From: Eumeta japonica
Taxonomy: Eukaryota > Arthropoda > Insecta > Lepidoptera > Psychidae
NCBI GenBank assembly: GCA_005406025.1
Contig: BGZK01000539.1
Coordinates: forward strand, 248,001-312,000
Direction of reading: 5' to 3'
Length of the DNA stretch: 64,000 nt
Within the stretch, counting starts at the first letter, position 1; every line of letters begins with the position of its first letter. The notes beneath the pieces are model-generated. The model was not told where the DNA came from. It did not search any database and was given only the letters and a program-made list of their open reading frames with translations. A program made the translations under genes and the position numbers. Positions 43,701-55,300 of this stretch are shown here, in pieces.

Positions 43701-44429
43701 TATGAAAGGATCATGTTCGTACATTAATATCTAACAATCATTTAAATGTTGAAAAAATTTAAATACACGATTGTTATTCCATTTAAATATTTGTTAAAGT
43801 GCTAATTGAGGTATTGCGCAATTTCATATTCGTTTAAAGGTTTAAAGGCGTCAAAGCTCAAAATCAAAAGTTGGCAAAATTGAAGAAATATAAAAGTTAT
43901 GGACTTGATGGTTTCTTTAAAAGCAAATATACCCTAAGATTTTTAAATAACTGAAGTTTTAAACAAATGGTTAAACTTTGACTACCTAACTTACGGGTAA
44001 AGTTAAGAATTCGAAATCCAGCGGTAACCAACCAGCAACCGGAATGTAATAAAAGGTTCTTAGGAAGGTCAAACAATTATATTTTATATAACATTTGTTA
44101 GTGCTGATAATGAGTGATAAGATTTGTTTAATTTTGTATAAATGGTATGTTTCTTATATCATTTACATTAAGTATACATTTATAGATAAGTTATATTAAT
44201 AAACATTTTTCATAGGGATCCTTTACATTTTTTCGTTGCACAGTTAAATACAAATATTTATATTTATTTTGTTTAATTAAAAATGCTCAACTAGATTATG
44301 TAATTTGTATTTTTTTCTGTATCGTGTAATTATCTATTTCATTATAAAGAAATATTTAAATTATTTCTATGGAAAATAAATTCAACCTTTATATTAACAT
44401 ATAAAATAAATGTATGAGTTTTTAACCAC

Positions 44430-45295
44430 ATGAGTACGACTTACAAATATGGAAAATCATACACCAAAGTATCTTACAGAATTTATCGCCTTTAACTCCT
44501 GTTATGCGTTGGTTAAAAACAGTAGAAAAGTATATTGATATTGTTATGGTTCCTCACCACATTCATAAATCCAGATACGGTTATCGGTTTTTACCATCCA
44601 TATACACACATACTCATTTCATAGTCTCATGGCCTATGGAATTTTATTATGGGGTCATGCAGTCGATGTAAATACAATTTTTCTGCTGCAGAAGAAACGG
44701 GCTATTCGTGCCATTTATGACCTGAGACCGACAGCATCTGTCGGAGAAAAATTTAAAGAAATTAATATTTTAACTGTACCGTCACAATACATGTACGAAA
44801 ACCTGGTATTGCCAAAAGAAATATAAAATCGTTCCAAAAAATGAGCGACATTCATAATATTAACACTAGACATAAGAATGACCTTGCTGCTCATAAAACC
44901 AGACTCAGTAAAGTTAACAAACCATTTAAGGGGCAATGTGTGCGCTTTTATAATAAGATCCCAGTTGAAATATAAAATTTGAAATTTCACAAATTTAAAA
45001 CTTTCACCAAAATAAAATGATATCGTGAGGGTCACTATGCCGTATCTGAATATAAGTTATACGAAAAAACCCGTGGCACTGGACTGCTCAACTATCGGCT
45101 GTTTCATGTTATTTTCAAATGTTGTGCTAGTTTTATTGACTATCTGTCATGTAACTGAGCGAAACCGAAACATAAATCAGCATTCGGAATGGGTGTTAAT
45201 GTTGATACCAAAAGAATGTCATAATGACGTATTTCAAGTGTAATTAATTCTATTACCTATGAAATAAGGATATTTTTGATTTGATTTGATTTCAT
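44430..45295 (+). mobile_element. LINE 3' tail, truncated copy 2
   Basis: The plus strand encodes AYGILLWGHAVDVNTIFLLQ, KKRAIRAIYDLR and SQYMYENL, the C-terminal part of a non-LTR retrotransposon RT protein. Later broken frames include NINTRHKNDLAAHKTRLS and FYNKIPVEI. It ends in a TTTGATTTGATTTGATTT-style short tandem tail at 45280-45295. The same tail region occurs reversed at 31020-31720. It is dead and 5'-truncated. Confidence 0.82.
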
Positions 45296-46194
45296 TAAAA
45301 GCAGCATCCAAAACATATGAAATTGTTCCTGTTTAGTTTATGTACTTAGTTTAATTGGCATTATTGCATCGCCAGTGAGAAGGCAATCTTCATAGTGGTT
45401 GACTATGCGTTTTTCACGTGGATTTAGATATTGCAAAAATCGTACCAATGAATGTTCCAAAATTTATAAAGTTTCTATTAGGTATATACCTTTAGAAAAA
45501 CCATATATTTTAAAAGGAAGATATATAATAAAATAAATGTATGTATTATATGCACTGCATATTGTTCAAATGACATAAAAATCATCTATAGAAAGAAATA
45601 AGTAATAAATAATATATATTTTATTAAACTGAATTGAGCACTCTAAGAAAAAAAAGGGTTTTTCAAACTCGCTCATGTCATTAAATTAATTCAAGATTTA
45701 TATTTAAGATTTCGATTTTTTTTTATTTGAAATTTTACCCCATAGTGACCAAGTCAGGATCTCATGACGGAATCCTAGGAAAAGCGAGGGAAATCCTCAA
45801 ATATTATAGGCACGTATAGTGTATTTGAGTTCTTTTTTTAGTTGTTAACTTTTGGTGTATCATATCATACTGCTGAGCTGATGATGCAAGTTACAGTACT
45901 CTTTAACGATTAGGAGTTAAGGGATAATACTGCGATTTGTCGCCAGAAACTACGCTATTAGTAAAAACCTAGTATACACCGAATTAAAATTAATTAGTTA
46001 TTAACATAATTAGCTATTACCTACATATTTTTATTAATTTTTATAATTCCAACGTGGCAATCGTGGCAGGAACACGTTGGAACTCTTAGCGACAACCGTA
46101 GAAGTAGAGTGAATTGATTTAATGTGGAAGTAAATGAGAATGTGATCTGCATGAATTGTTGAACTTTTATATCATAAAGTATGATTATAGTTTA

Positions 46195-46680
46195 TATAAG
46201 AATAATTTGGTAGTTGTATCCAACTAAGAATGTAACCACCCTAGAATTACTAGTAGTCGATAATAAAAACGGGATCTGAAGTTATTTTCCACTTGCCCCG
46301 TGCAAAAGTAAAGGAGAGATACCTGGTCGATTTTATAAGCCATGGCCTTAATCCACATGGAAAGTGGCTAAATGAATTATAAAGTTATAATTATTCGATA
46401 ACTAAAAAATGTGTAATTAAGTAAATTAAAAAAAAATGTTAAAAACCGCCTACAAAAACCTCTTTAAATATTTTTTTAAATAGACTTCAAAAACAACTAA
46501 TCAGGTGTTTATGGAGTCGGTTCCAGCAAAAGATCAATCAGATACAGTTCTTTCTATTCTTTTGTTTTGTTTTAGCTGTAAACGACTCCAAAAACAACTA
46601 ATTAGTTGTTTTTGAAGTCTGTTTAAAAAAAATATTTAAATAGTTTTGAAGGTGGTTTTATTTTTCTTTACTAATATATA
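46195..46680 (+). repeat. dispersed noncoding repeat R2, copy 2
   Basis: This aligns with 5445-5930. Its right half is palindromic: AAAAACCGCC...AAAACAACTAATCAGG (46440-46505) pairs with 46585-46660 in reverse complement. That suggests an element with long inverted ends. It lies between UGT-2 and UGT-3. 45300-46190 is AT-rich without recognisable features. Confidence 0.65.
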
Positions 46681-47014
46681 CCACGACAGTTTATTTATTT
46701 GCATTTTAAATAACAATCATTTTTATTTCGTAGAACTATAGTAAATGTGTGCTTGCATCTCTGACAATTAAATGAACAGCTGATTTGTATTTTACGGTCA
46801 AACGGGTATTATTATGTTTTCCAACAGACACATCGAATTAAAAGAAATAATCTCTTTCATAACAGTAATGACGTCAATGTTTGCTGTGGACTTCTTCTTG
46901 GAGTCGTAGTAACAAATAATATAATAATCTCTATAATTTGCTAGTCTTTCTAAATATACCTCAACTAATTCAACTATTACACAGCAGTTTGTCTATACAT
47001 TATTCTTCAATTTC

Positions 47015-47060
<46 letters not shown>
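47015..47060. repeat. (AT)n microsatellite
   Basis: A pure AT dinucleotide run of about 45 nt. The flanks up to 47985 show nothing recognisable. Confidence 0.92.
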
Positions 47061-47063
<3 letters not shown>

Positions 47064-47987
47064 CTTATTCTGATATTGGTAATTATACTATAGTTATACA
47101 TAAAATTTATCAAAATTTTTTTTCGCAGTGTGCACTGCGGTCGAATGTAATTCCCCACCATATCCTTCACACAAGCGAATATACATTGTCTTTATTGTTA
47201 GTTCTATCAGCGGCTCGACTTGGGAGGCAATAAAATTAATACTTTTATTTTTTATATCAATTAGTTCCTTTTTGAATTATGCTTATTAATAATTATTTCA
47301 TTACCAATTAGCTGTGGCTGGAACTCCGCCTGGGTGAATATGGGATGCATGCCTTCATTATAAGCTTTTATTTACTTCAACCTGTTCCGATATCTGTAAT
47401 AAAACCTTGCAAGTGAATTTTTGACCGCTTCCTGGTTTCCAATTCAGGTGAATTTTGCACACATTATGTGTAAATCGGATAACAATGCAATAATATGGTA
47501 CCACCGCGATGGTCTGATGATGGAGTTAGGAGATGGATAGTGGAACTCTTTAACAGTGGACATGAAATTTTGTATATGCATTTAACACGATAGTTTATCC
47601 TAAACATTATTATGACACGGCTGCTGCACTTAGTGTTGGACCCTAATAAATGGATGCAAGCGAATCTATGGGCAAAAGGTTACTTTATAATTATTAATTT
47701 AAAGGTGCTATAAGAGTTGAGTAAATATTATCAATTAATAATATTCATAATACTTACTAAGCTAGTTATATTAAAATCATACATTAATAAAAAGAAAAAA
47801 AATTATAATTTTTAAAATACATTTATAAGAAGCATTTATATTATTGAAACAAAAGCAAAAAATGAAAAATAAACATACCTAGATTAAAAGATGTTTAAAT
47901 GTATTGTAGGGCCAAAGCGGTTAGAGCGCAGGGCAAAAGCTATAGTTTTACCCTTATTCAACAGATAAATAAAGTCGTCATTGCAGT

Positions 47988-48049
47988 CGGGAGACCGTTC
48001 TGCGGATGACTTTTTAATGTTAAAAAGTCTTCCACAGAACGATCTCTCG
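47988..48049. repeat. hairpin with 30-nt arms, a few mismatches, 2-nt loop
   Basis: CGGGAGACCGTTCTGCGG...ACTTTTTAA (47988-48017) pairs with 48020-48049 with about four mismatches. It is a compact palindrome in the UGT-2/UGT-3 intergenic region. Confidence 0.75.
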
Positions 48050-48129
48050 ATGATAATAACAAGAATAATGGGAAAATGTAGGAAAATCCCATCTAAGAGG
48101 GACCTCTTAAATATGAGGCACCTCGTCGG

Positions 48130-48370
48130 TTTCAGCTAAGCCAAGGTAAAAGAACGTATTATCTATGAACACGAATACGAAACATTAAATATCTAGTGCG
48201 AAACATTAAATAAAAAAAAAAGGTGATCTAAAGAGACAGAACTGCGTCTCATTTATCTTTGGTCGAAACCGACTCCGAAAACAACTAGTTAGTCGTTTTT
48301 GAAGTCTGTTTAAACAATTATTTAAATAGATTTTTGTAGGTAGTATTTTTTTTTAATTTCTCTTTATTAT
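48130..48370 (+). repeat. dispersed noncoding repeat R2, copy 3 (right half)
   Basis: GGTAAAAGAACGTATTATC, GGTGATCTAAAGAG, TTTATCTTTGGTCGAAACC and the GACTCCGAAAACAACTAG/AGTTAGTCGTTTTTGAAGTC pair match the right halves of 5445-5930 and 46195-46680. Confidence 0.65.
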
Positions 48371-49183
48371 ATGACGATATTTACCGTACATTCATACGTA
48401 CCTTCTTATTGTAATTTACGGATTACTTTTGTAATGAAATAAATAATTGACGGATATTTAAATAAATTAAGGATATTATGTGCATAAAATCTTCGTTCAT
48501 CTTTTCACCTATTTTTGTTATGTTTGTGAATTTTACTATTTTATTTTTATCATTTATTCTATTTTATAAATATGAAAAATATTATAATATAATAGTATAA
48601 TAACTATTAATAAAGTAAATTGTATAATAACTGCATGCACAATTTACTTTCAGAAGTAATGACACGTATTTGTTTAAGTGTCTGGTGTCGGACCAATGCT
48701 AGACATTTAAACAAATAATGAGTGCAAATGTGCAAATGTTCACATCGAAGCGACATTGATGATGTAAGATGGCCGACTGCATCGAAATAAATGTCTGTTA
48801 CTAGAGAGAAAATTAAATGTATCCAAGCTGACAATTCCTAAATTAAGACAAAACCGGTTTTTTTTTTAAAAAACGCTGTGTTATACGTTTTTAATGTTCA
48901 TAAATTAATATTTCTAATGTGATAATAGAATTAGAGGACAAATCTATTTAAATTATGCAACATAGGCCATCTCACGAAGGAAGCTCAATATTTTAAGGGA
49001 TGAGAGTCACGCTCGGGTATTTTTTTAGTAGGTATAGGTATAGTAAAATAAGCCTGAAGCAGAGGAGTTTCTTACTGAATCTTTCTCTTTTGTAGTCTTA
49101 AATGGGAGTGTTCAATGTCTTATACAGCTTTTTTTTAATATTATAATTTTAAAAAATTCAAAATCTATGTGGTCATTAAAGAA

Positions 49184-49189
49184 TTTATT
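49184..49189 (-). terminator. polyadenylation signal of UGT-3
   Basis: The minus strand reads AATAAA about 120 nt past the UGT-3 stop codon. It is a plausible 3' end. Confidence 0.5.
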
Positions 49190-49309
49190 TTCCTAAAATA
49201 AATAAATATTAATTACTTTTTTTTTATCATCTAAATTACAATATCGAATAACATTCACATTTTGCACCAAACGCAGTTTAGGTACGTAGATAAGTCTCTA
49301 TGATTTTTT

Positions 49310-52300
49310 TCATTCAAACTTAACTCTTTTATTTCGTCTCTCTTCAGAATACACTGTGGTGGTTTCTTCTTCATTTCGACAGCAACACGAACAACATAGA
49401 GAAAGTATTTTGGATGTAACATAAAACAGCACGTAAACAACGAGTGCCACAAAACACAAGATATCCAGCTGCAGGTGTTGGTACCAGGGTATCTTAACAG
49501 ATGCCGCTGCTAAATTTGGCGCACCACCATAACGGGCAACGTACTCCGTCCAATAGATGGCGCTTTCTAAGGGCGACATAGGTCTGTCGTGCCAAAGTTT
49601 CGATATTCGTTTCGATTGATCTTGCACCCTGAAAATATTAAAGTTGAAACAATTAAATAAAATGTTGCGAGTAAATTGATCTAATAACAAACAGTTTGAA
49701 TCAAGAAATAGTAGATGTCTTCCGCTTTATTTGACAAGTGTACTCGTACACCTACGCTTTGAACTCGTACATATTTCATTTTTGTTATTTTTGTTTGCAA
49801 CGAATATATTCATTCGTGCGGTGACAACATACGGGACCCAAGGTTTAACATTCAATACAACCAGCGAACAAGTGATTTTAATTTCACTTCATTTAAATAT
49901 TTATCAGTCAATCATTATGTCAGAAAAGGAAACCATTAGCTTTCGATTTGAAAACAATGCGCTGACCATTCGACCACTACTAATTATGCAGTTGACACTA
50001 GATATATATGTCGAGTGTATTGTTATTCCATTTAATTCTTATGAATACTTAATGCTCTTGTCCATATATGTGTTGGGATGAGGTACTCAATAAAGGATTT
50101 ACGTACCTTATTGTTTCAACATGTTTTCCATTATTTTATAAAATCCAGTAAAGAAATCGATTTCGTCATGAGTCTGTAATATTTGACTATGAATTTGTTC
50201 TACTATAGGGAATTTATCTAGGTAACTACTCAACGATGGCTCAATTCACTCGAATTGAAAACAGGGAATTATAAAGTATAAATCTTTATAATGTTTTAAA
50301 ATTTCCATAACTTCACTGTAACGTTAATGGTTTTATTATTTTTGACATAGGTGTTTTACCGTTAAGAAATCTTCCGGTTATTATAAATTTCGAGAAATCA
50401 TTTATAAAACGCAAGTATATTTATTCATGTTAAAAACATTTATTATGTTAGGTATGAAACCTGGTAAATTAAAAGTATGCGAATGTGCTTTATGAGGTTA
50501 CGCAACTAAACATAGACTATAGAATACATTTCGTCATAGTACTAGAAATCGAATCCAAATTATATAAAATAAATATATTTATCATTAGATTCTTGCCTTA
50601 CGTGGAGTAAATTTCTTCGTCTGAATGAGTTACAAGTGCTAGATGACGTAAAATAAAACAAAATTTTGATTTGTGACATCTGTGAATACGACTACTGTGC
50701 CCATAGAGAAATATTGTGTCAGACGTATCCATAGAAAAGTATGAATAGTATCTAAGACTGAATGCTACACATGGCGCGTACGGGCGCTCTCAAGTTGGCG
50801 GGTGAAAATAATTTTTTTATTAAACTTTTTAAACAATTTCGATTGTTCTTTGTTTGTTCTTCATTGTTCGATGAAAAATAATTTTGATGTGAAACATCTA
50901 TAGGCGCAGGGTAAACCGGATTGTTGGCGTGGCGACGCTTGCCGTGGCAACGGGTCGCCACACTATACAATGGTATATATATAGTCAAAATGTAGTAATG
51001 TGTACGGTATGGCGACGGGTCGCCACGCTATATAATAAATATAATCAGTCCACAGGAGTAATGTGTTCGATGTGGCGACGCGTCGCCATGCGTAAGCGAC
51101 TGTGCGACTCCCTTCTCACTCGTTTCGATGGTGCTGTTTACTACGGTATTCGAAGTCACAGGTTGCAATGAATTAAGTTGTGGCAACTAGAAATTAATAT
51201 TGAATTTTTGTATTTAATGAAAATAAATTTATTAAATAAATGGTCATCATTTTCTGTAAAAAAATCGTCATATTTAATTTTTCCATTATGCTATATTAGT
51301 TCCAGTCGTAATCTTGTCATTAATGTATATTACTTGTACAACTCGATGTTTCACATCTGCCAGGCGTCCCGTGGCGGCTCACATTTTTTTATTTTATCAA
51401 TTAATTTATTTTATTTTTATAATATCTAACTTTAGGGAATACTTAAATCACAAATAACATTCAAAATTATCTTAACGTGTTTTAAGCAATTAGTAATATA
51501 ATATAATAATAATTAAATAAAAAATGCTTCCAAAATATTTAACAAAAATTATAAACAATTTATTTTTTTAACTAAGTTGAAGATATTTAATAAAGTATAT
51601 GAATAAATTAGTATCACTAATAACTAATATTAAATAAAAAATAATTATTTTATTCCTACGTATAGCTATTAGTTTCGAATTCTTACAGTTTATACTTGTC
51701 GCCTTCGTCTTTTATATTTGCGACATCAGTTTCTGACTCGACTTCGTAGTCACTCAACTCTTTCTCACGTTCCTTGTAGACCAAAAATTTTATCAGTAGC
51801 CAATAACGTGTGATCTTTCCTTGACAATTTTCTTCATCTTGCTTTTTTCGAAGTACTAAGGCTAATCTTTGATATAAAAGACAATTTTAGTACCTTCCTC
51901 AGTGGAGGATTTTTTTTATGAATGTAGGCCACTTTATTTCCGCCGCCCCAACTACTTTTCTAAAATAACAATTTTCCGAAATCTGCCGCGCCTAGGCCGC
52001 GGCCTATACGGCCTATTGACAAATCCAGGACTGACCTTACTTAATAGATTCAGCCAGCGAATGAACCACCAGTAAACGACCCCCTCAAATATTCCTCCTT
52101 TTAGTTGTGTTTTCAGGCAATCAATCGATACCATGTAGATCATTAAAATATCAGCACCAGCCAGCAGTATTGTCTTTAAATATTTTTTACCATATTTATA
52201 AACTATTTCTAAATCATTGACTAAGTTTAAGACTTAGTCATATCAATACTGATGTCGATGAAGGTTCTTCCTGCTGAGGTTATAATAGTATTGATGAATA

Positions 52301-55300
52301 CTAATCCTTTTGAGACAGTCCGATTTCGATGAATTAGCTGAAGACTCGTACAGAATCTTGTCTAAAGCAAGAATAGATTAGGAAATCAATATATGAAGAA
52401 AAGTTTCCTTGTTGACATAAAAAATATTGGTATTCCATGGCATCAACTGCGCCATCTCTTTTGGAAAACGAAAATCTTGATTTTATTATTTATTTCTTCT
52501 TGCATCTTTGCAATGATTTTTTAACAGGAAATATACATATAACCTTGTTAATTAAGAACACGCTTGTACGTTGTTAGATATCAATTAACAATATATTATT
52601 GGGTAACTCTATGACTAATATAAAGTGCCCCCTGCTCTTAATAATGAATATTGAATATCTCCTAAAAAACATGACATAAAAAACAATAAATAATAAAAAA
52701 CATGATATATTACAGTGATATATTAACGCTTACATTTTTACTTTTCGTAATAAAGATGTGTTAATGATGTGTTAAAGATTGTAAGTTACACTTAAATGCT
52801 CGGATTTTTTGTAATGTTGTTGGAGACACGGATAAATACTCCTCCAATGCCTCTTTTGTTATTACGAACACAGATATTTCTATATGTATTGTTTGAATCA
52901 CAGAAATTTTCATGTTAGAGGAAAAATAATTCGTGTCTTTAATTGCAGTCACGAATTAAAAAATTCAATCAGATTTGGGCATTTTCTCAATTTTGCAGGG
53001 ACATGTATCCTCCGTGTAGTATGCCAAATCCACACCGTTTTCCGATACTAATCCTACGTACAGTTTTAAAAATCATTCCGCATGCGCACTTTTATTAGCG
53101 TATGAAAAAAAAGCTTATAATTAAATTAAAACAAAGAGACGTCCGAACAAACGTTAATTTTGATCGAATAATCAATAAATAAGTCGGATATATTAAAAAA
53201 AGTCCCAAGATCTATAGTTGGCGCCGACTTGAGGGTTAACGTTTTTTTAATTAAAAAAAAAAACAAAACGCGAACAAAAATCATTTTTGATTGAACAATG
53301 AAGAACAAACAACGAACAATTGAAATAGTTAAAGAAATTGATAAAAAAAAATTATTTTCACCCGCCAATTTAAGAGAGGCGCGCGTACGTCTGCAACGCA
53401 CTATAGGACGCTGGGAAGGGAAATATGCCAAAAATGGTTAAAGTCATTATTCTCCTTTATTCAAAAAAATGACAGAATATTGTTGCCAACATATCAAGAT
53501 GTATGATTTCAAAAATTATAAGTACCAGAAGTTTATTTAAATTACTTAAAAAAATAATTAAACTTTGATTTACTCCGCTTTTCTGTTTAAGTGTATTTAC
53601 ATGCTACAGCTTCATCGTTATGTAACATAAAAAGTATGCAACCCATAAATTTGAAATTTATTTTAAATAATGTGTGGTTTATCTACTTTAAAACTATTTG
53701 TTTTTTTTTACATTTTATTTATAAATTATTTTTCAATCGGAATTTTTATCAAGAAGCAGATTTTTCACGCATTTCTAAATTTCAATTAGAGTTTTAATTG
53801 TTATCTCAGTTTGCCTCAGTTGGGAAATTTATTCTGTTTTTTTAGAAATATATGTAGCTACATAATAAAACATTTTTTTTTTGCGAAAACTTGCGAACTA
53901 ACGATATGCATTCGAAATACTAAATACAGACGCACTCGGTCAACGTCGAAGACACGGCGCGTAGTGACTTTTACATACTTTTAACTACTACTTTGCAATG
54001 ATTAAAAAAGTTTTTTTTATATTGATTTAGTTTATTAACTCGAAGGCAATTAAGATTAAATTTGTAGATACCTATTTCATTATAGCTAAATAGATTATTA
54101 AGGAATATTAGGTTTCTTTGGAAAATTGCTCTATATATAAGGACTACGTGAAGTATGTTATCTCAACGTTTTTTTATTTTATTATGAAACGGTTAGAAAT
54201 CAATGATACGCTATTAAAGCTATCGAATGCCCACGAAATTGACTGCAATCGTTTGTTTTTGAATGATTGCGTTTTGGTTTAGATACGTTTGATAACATTT
54301 AGGTTATCAAACATATCTATTATTGATGGAAATTATGGGAAAATATAAAATTTACATGAAGCCAAACGCTAGAAAAAATGTCAACTTTGATAAATGTGAT
54401 GAAAAATGGAATTCAGAATTTAATACTTCTCTAATAGTACAAAACGGAATACAAGTATCAGTGAATTATGAGTTGTTTTGACTATGATAGATGAAAAGCC
54501 ATGTTTTAAAGATACAAATGCAACCTTCGTTTGCGAGGTTTGTGGTGCAAAACCTTCCGAAATGAATAATTTGACGCTAGTGCGAAATATGAAAAGGAAG
54601 AAACATTTAGATACGGCTTGCCTACATTATATGCCTGGATTAGGTTTATGGAATTTGTGCTGCACGTGTCCTATGATATGCTTTTCAAAACATGGGCTGC
54701 GAAAGGCCTACAAAACCAAAATTAAAAGAAGAAAAGAAACGGTATATACGAAAAGATTCCGAAAAGAAATGGGTTTGATCATCGATAAGCCAAGACAGTT
54801 CAGTGGTAATTCTAACAATGGAAATACATCAAGAAGATTTTTCTCTAATCTTACTTGTAGTGCCGAAATAACGGGTTTTGATGAGGATTTAATCAAAAGA
54901 TTTCATACAATCCTCCAGTCTCATGTGGCATAAAAATTAACCCAGAACAATTCGGAGAATGTGCTTTAGAAATAGCAAAACTGTTATGTAAATCAATATA
55001 ATTGGTACTACATGCCTTCTTCTATTTACAAAATATTAATGCGTGGTGAAAGCATCATACGATATGATGCTGTTTTACCTTTGGGTCAGTTTTCGGAAAT
55101 GCACAGGAATCGAGACATAAGGATTATAAAAAAATTAGGCTACGTCAGAGGCGAAAATGTTCTAGAGAAGCTACAAACGAAGATGTTTTTCATACTTTAT
55201 TATTTATTGTACATTCTAACCTTAAATTTACAGTCTAAGAAAAACTCCTAAAAAGATTACTAAATCTTTAACGGAAGACACAAAATTTATTAGATTTTTC

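Noticed and set aside
47905..47950. tRNA-like text (AAAGCGGTTAGAGCGCAGG)
   Set aside because: No cloverleaf could be folded and no B-box or matching acceptor stem is present.
49731..50081. 116-codon plus-strand frame in UGT-3 intron 3
   Set aside because: No recognisable motif, AT-driven composition, antisense in an intron, and no splice or promoter support.
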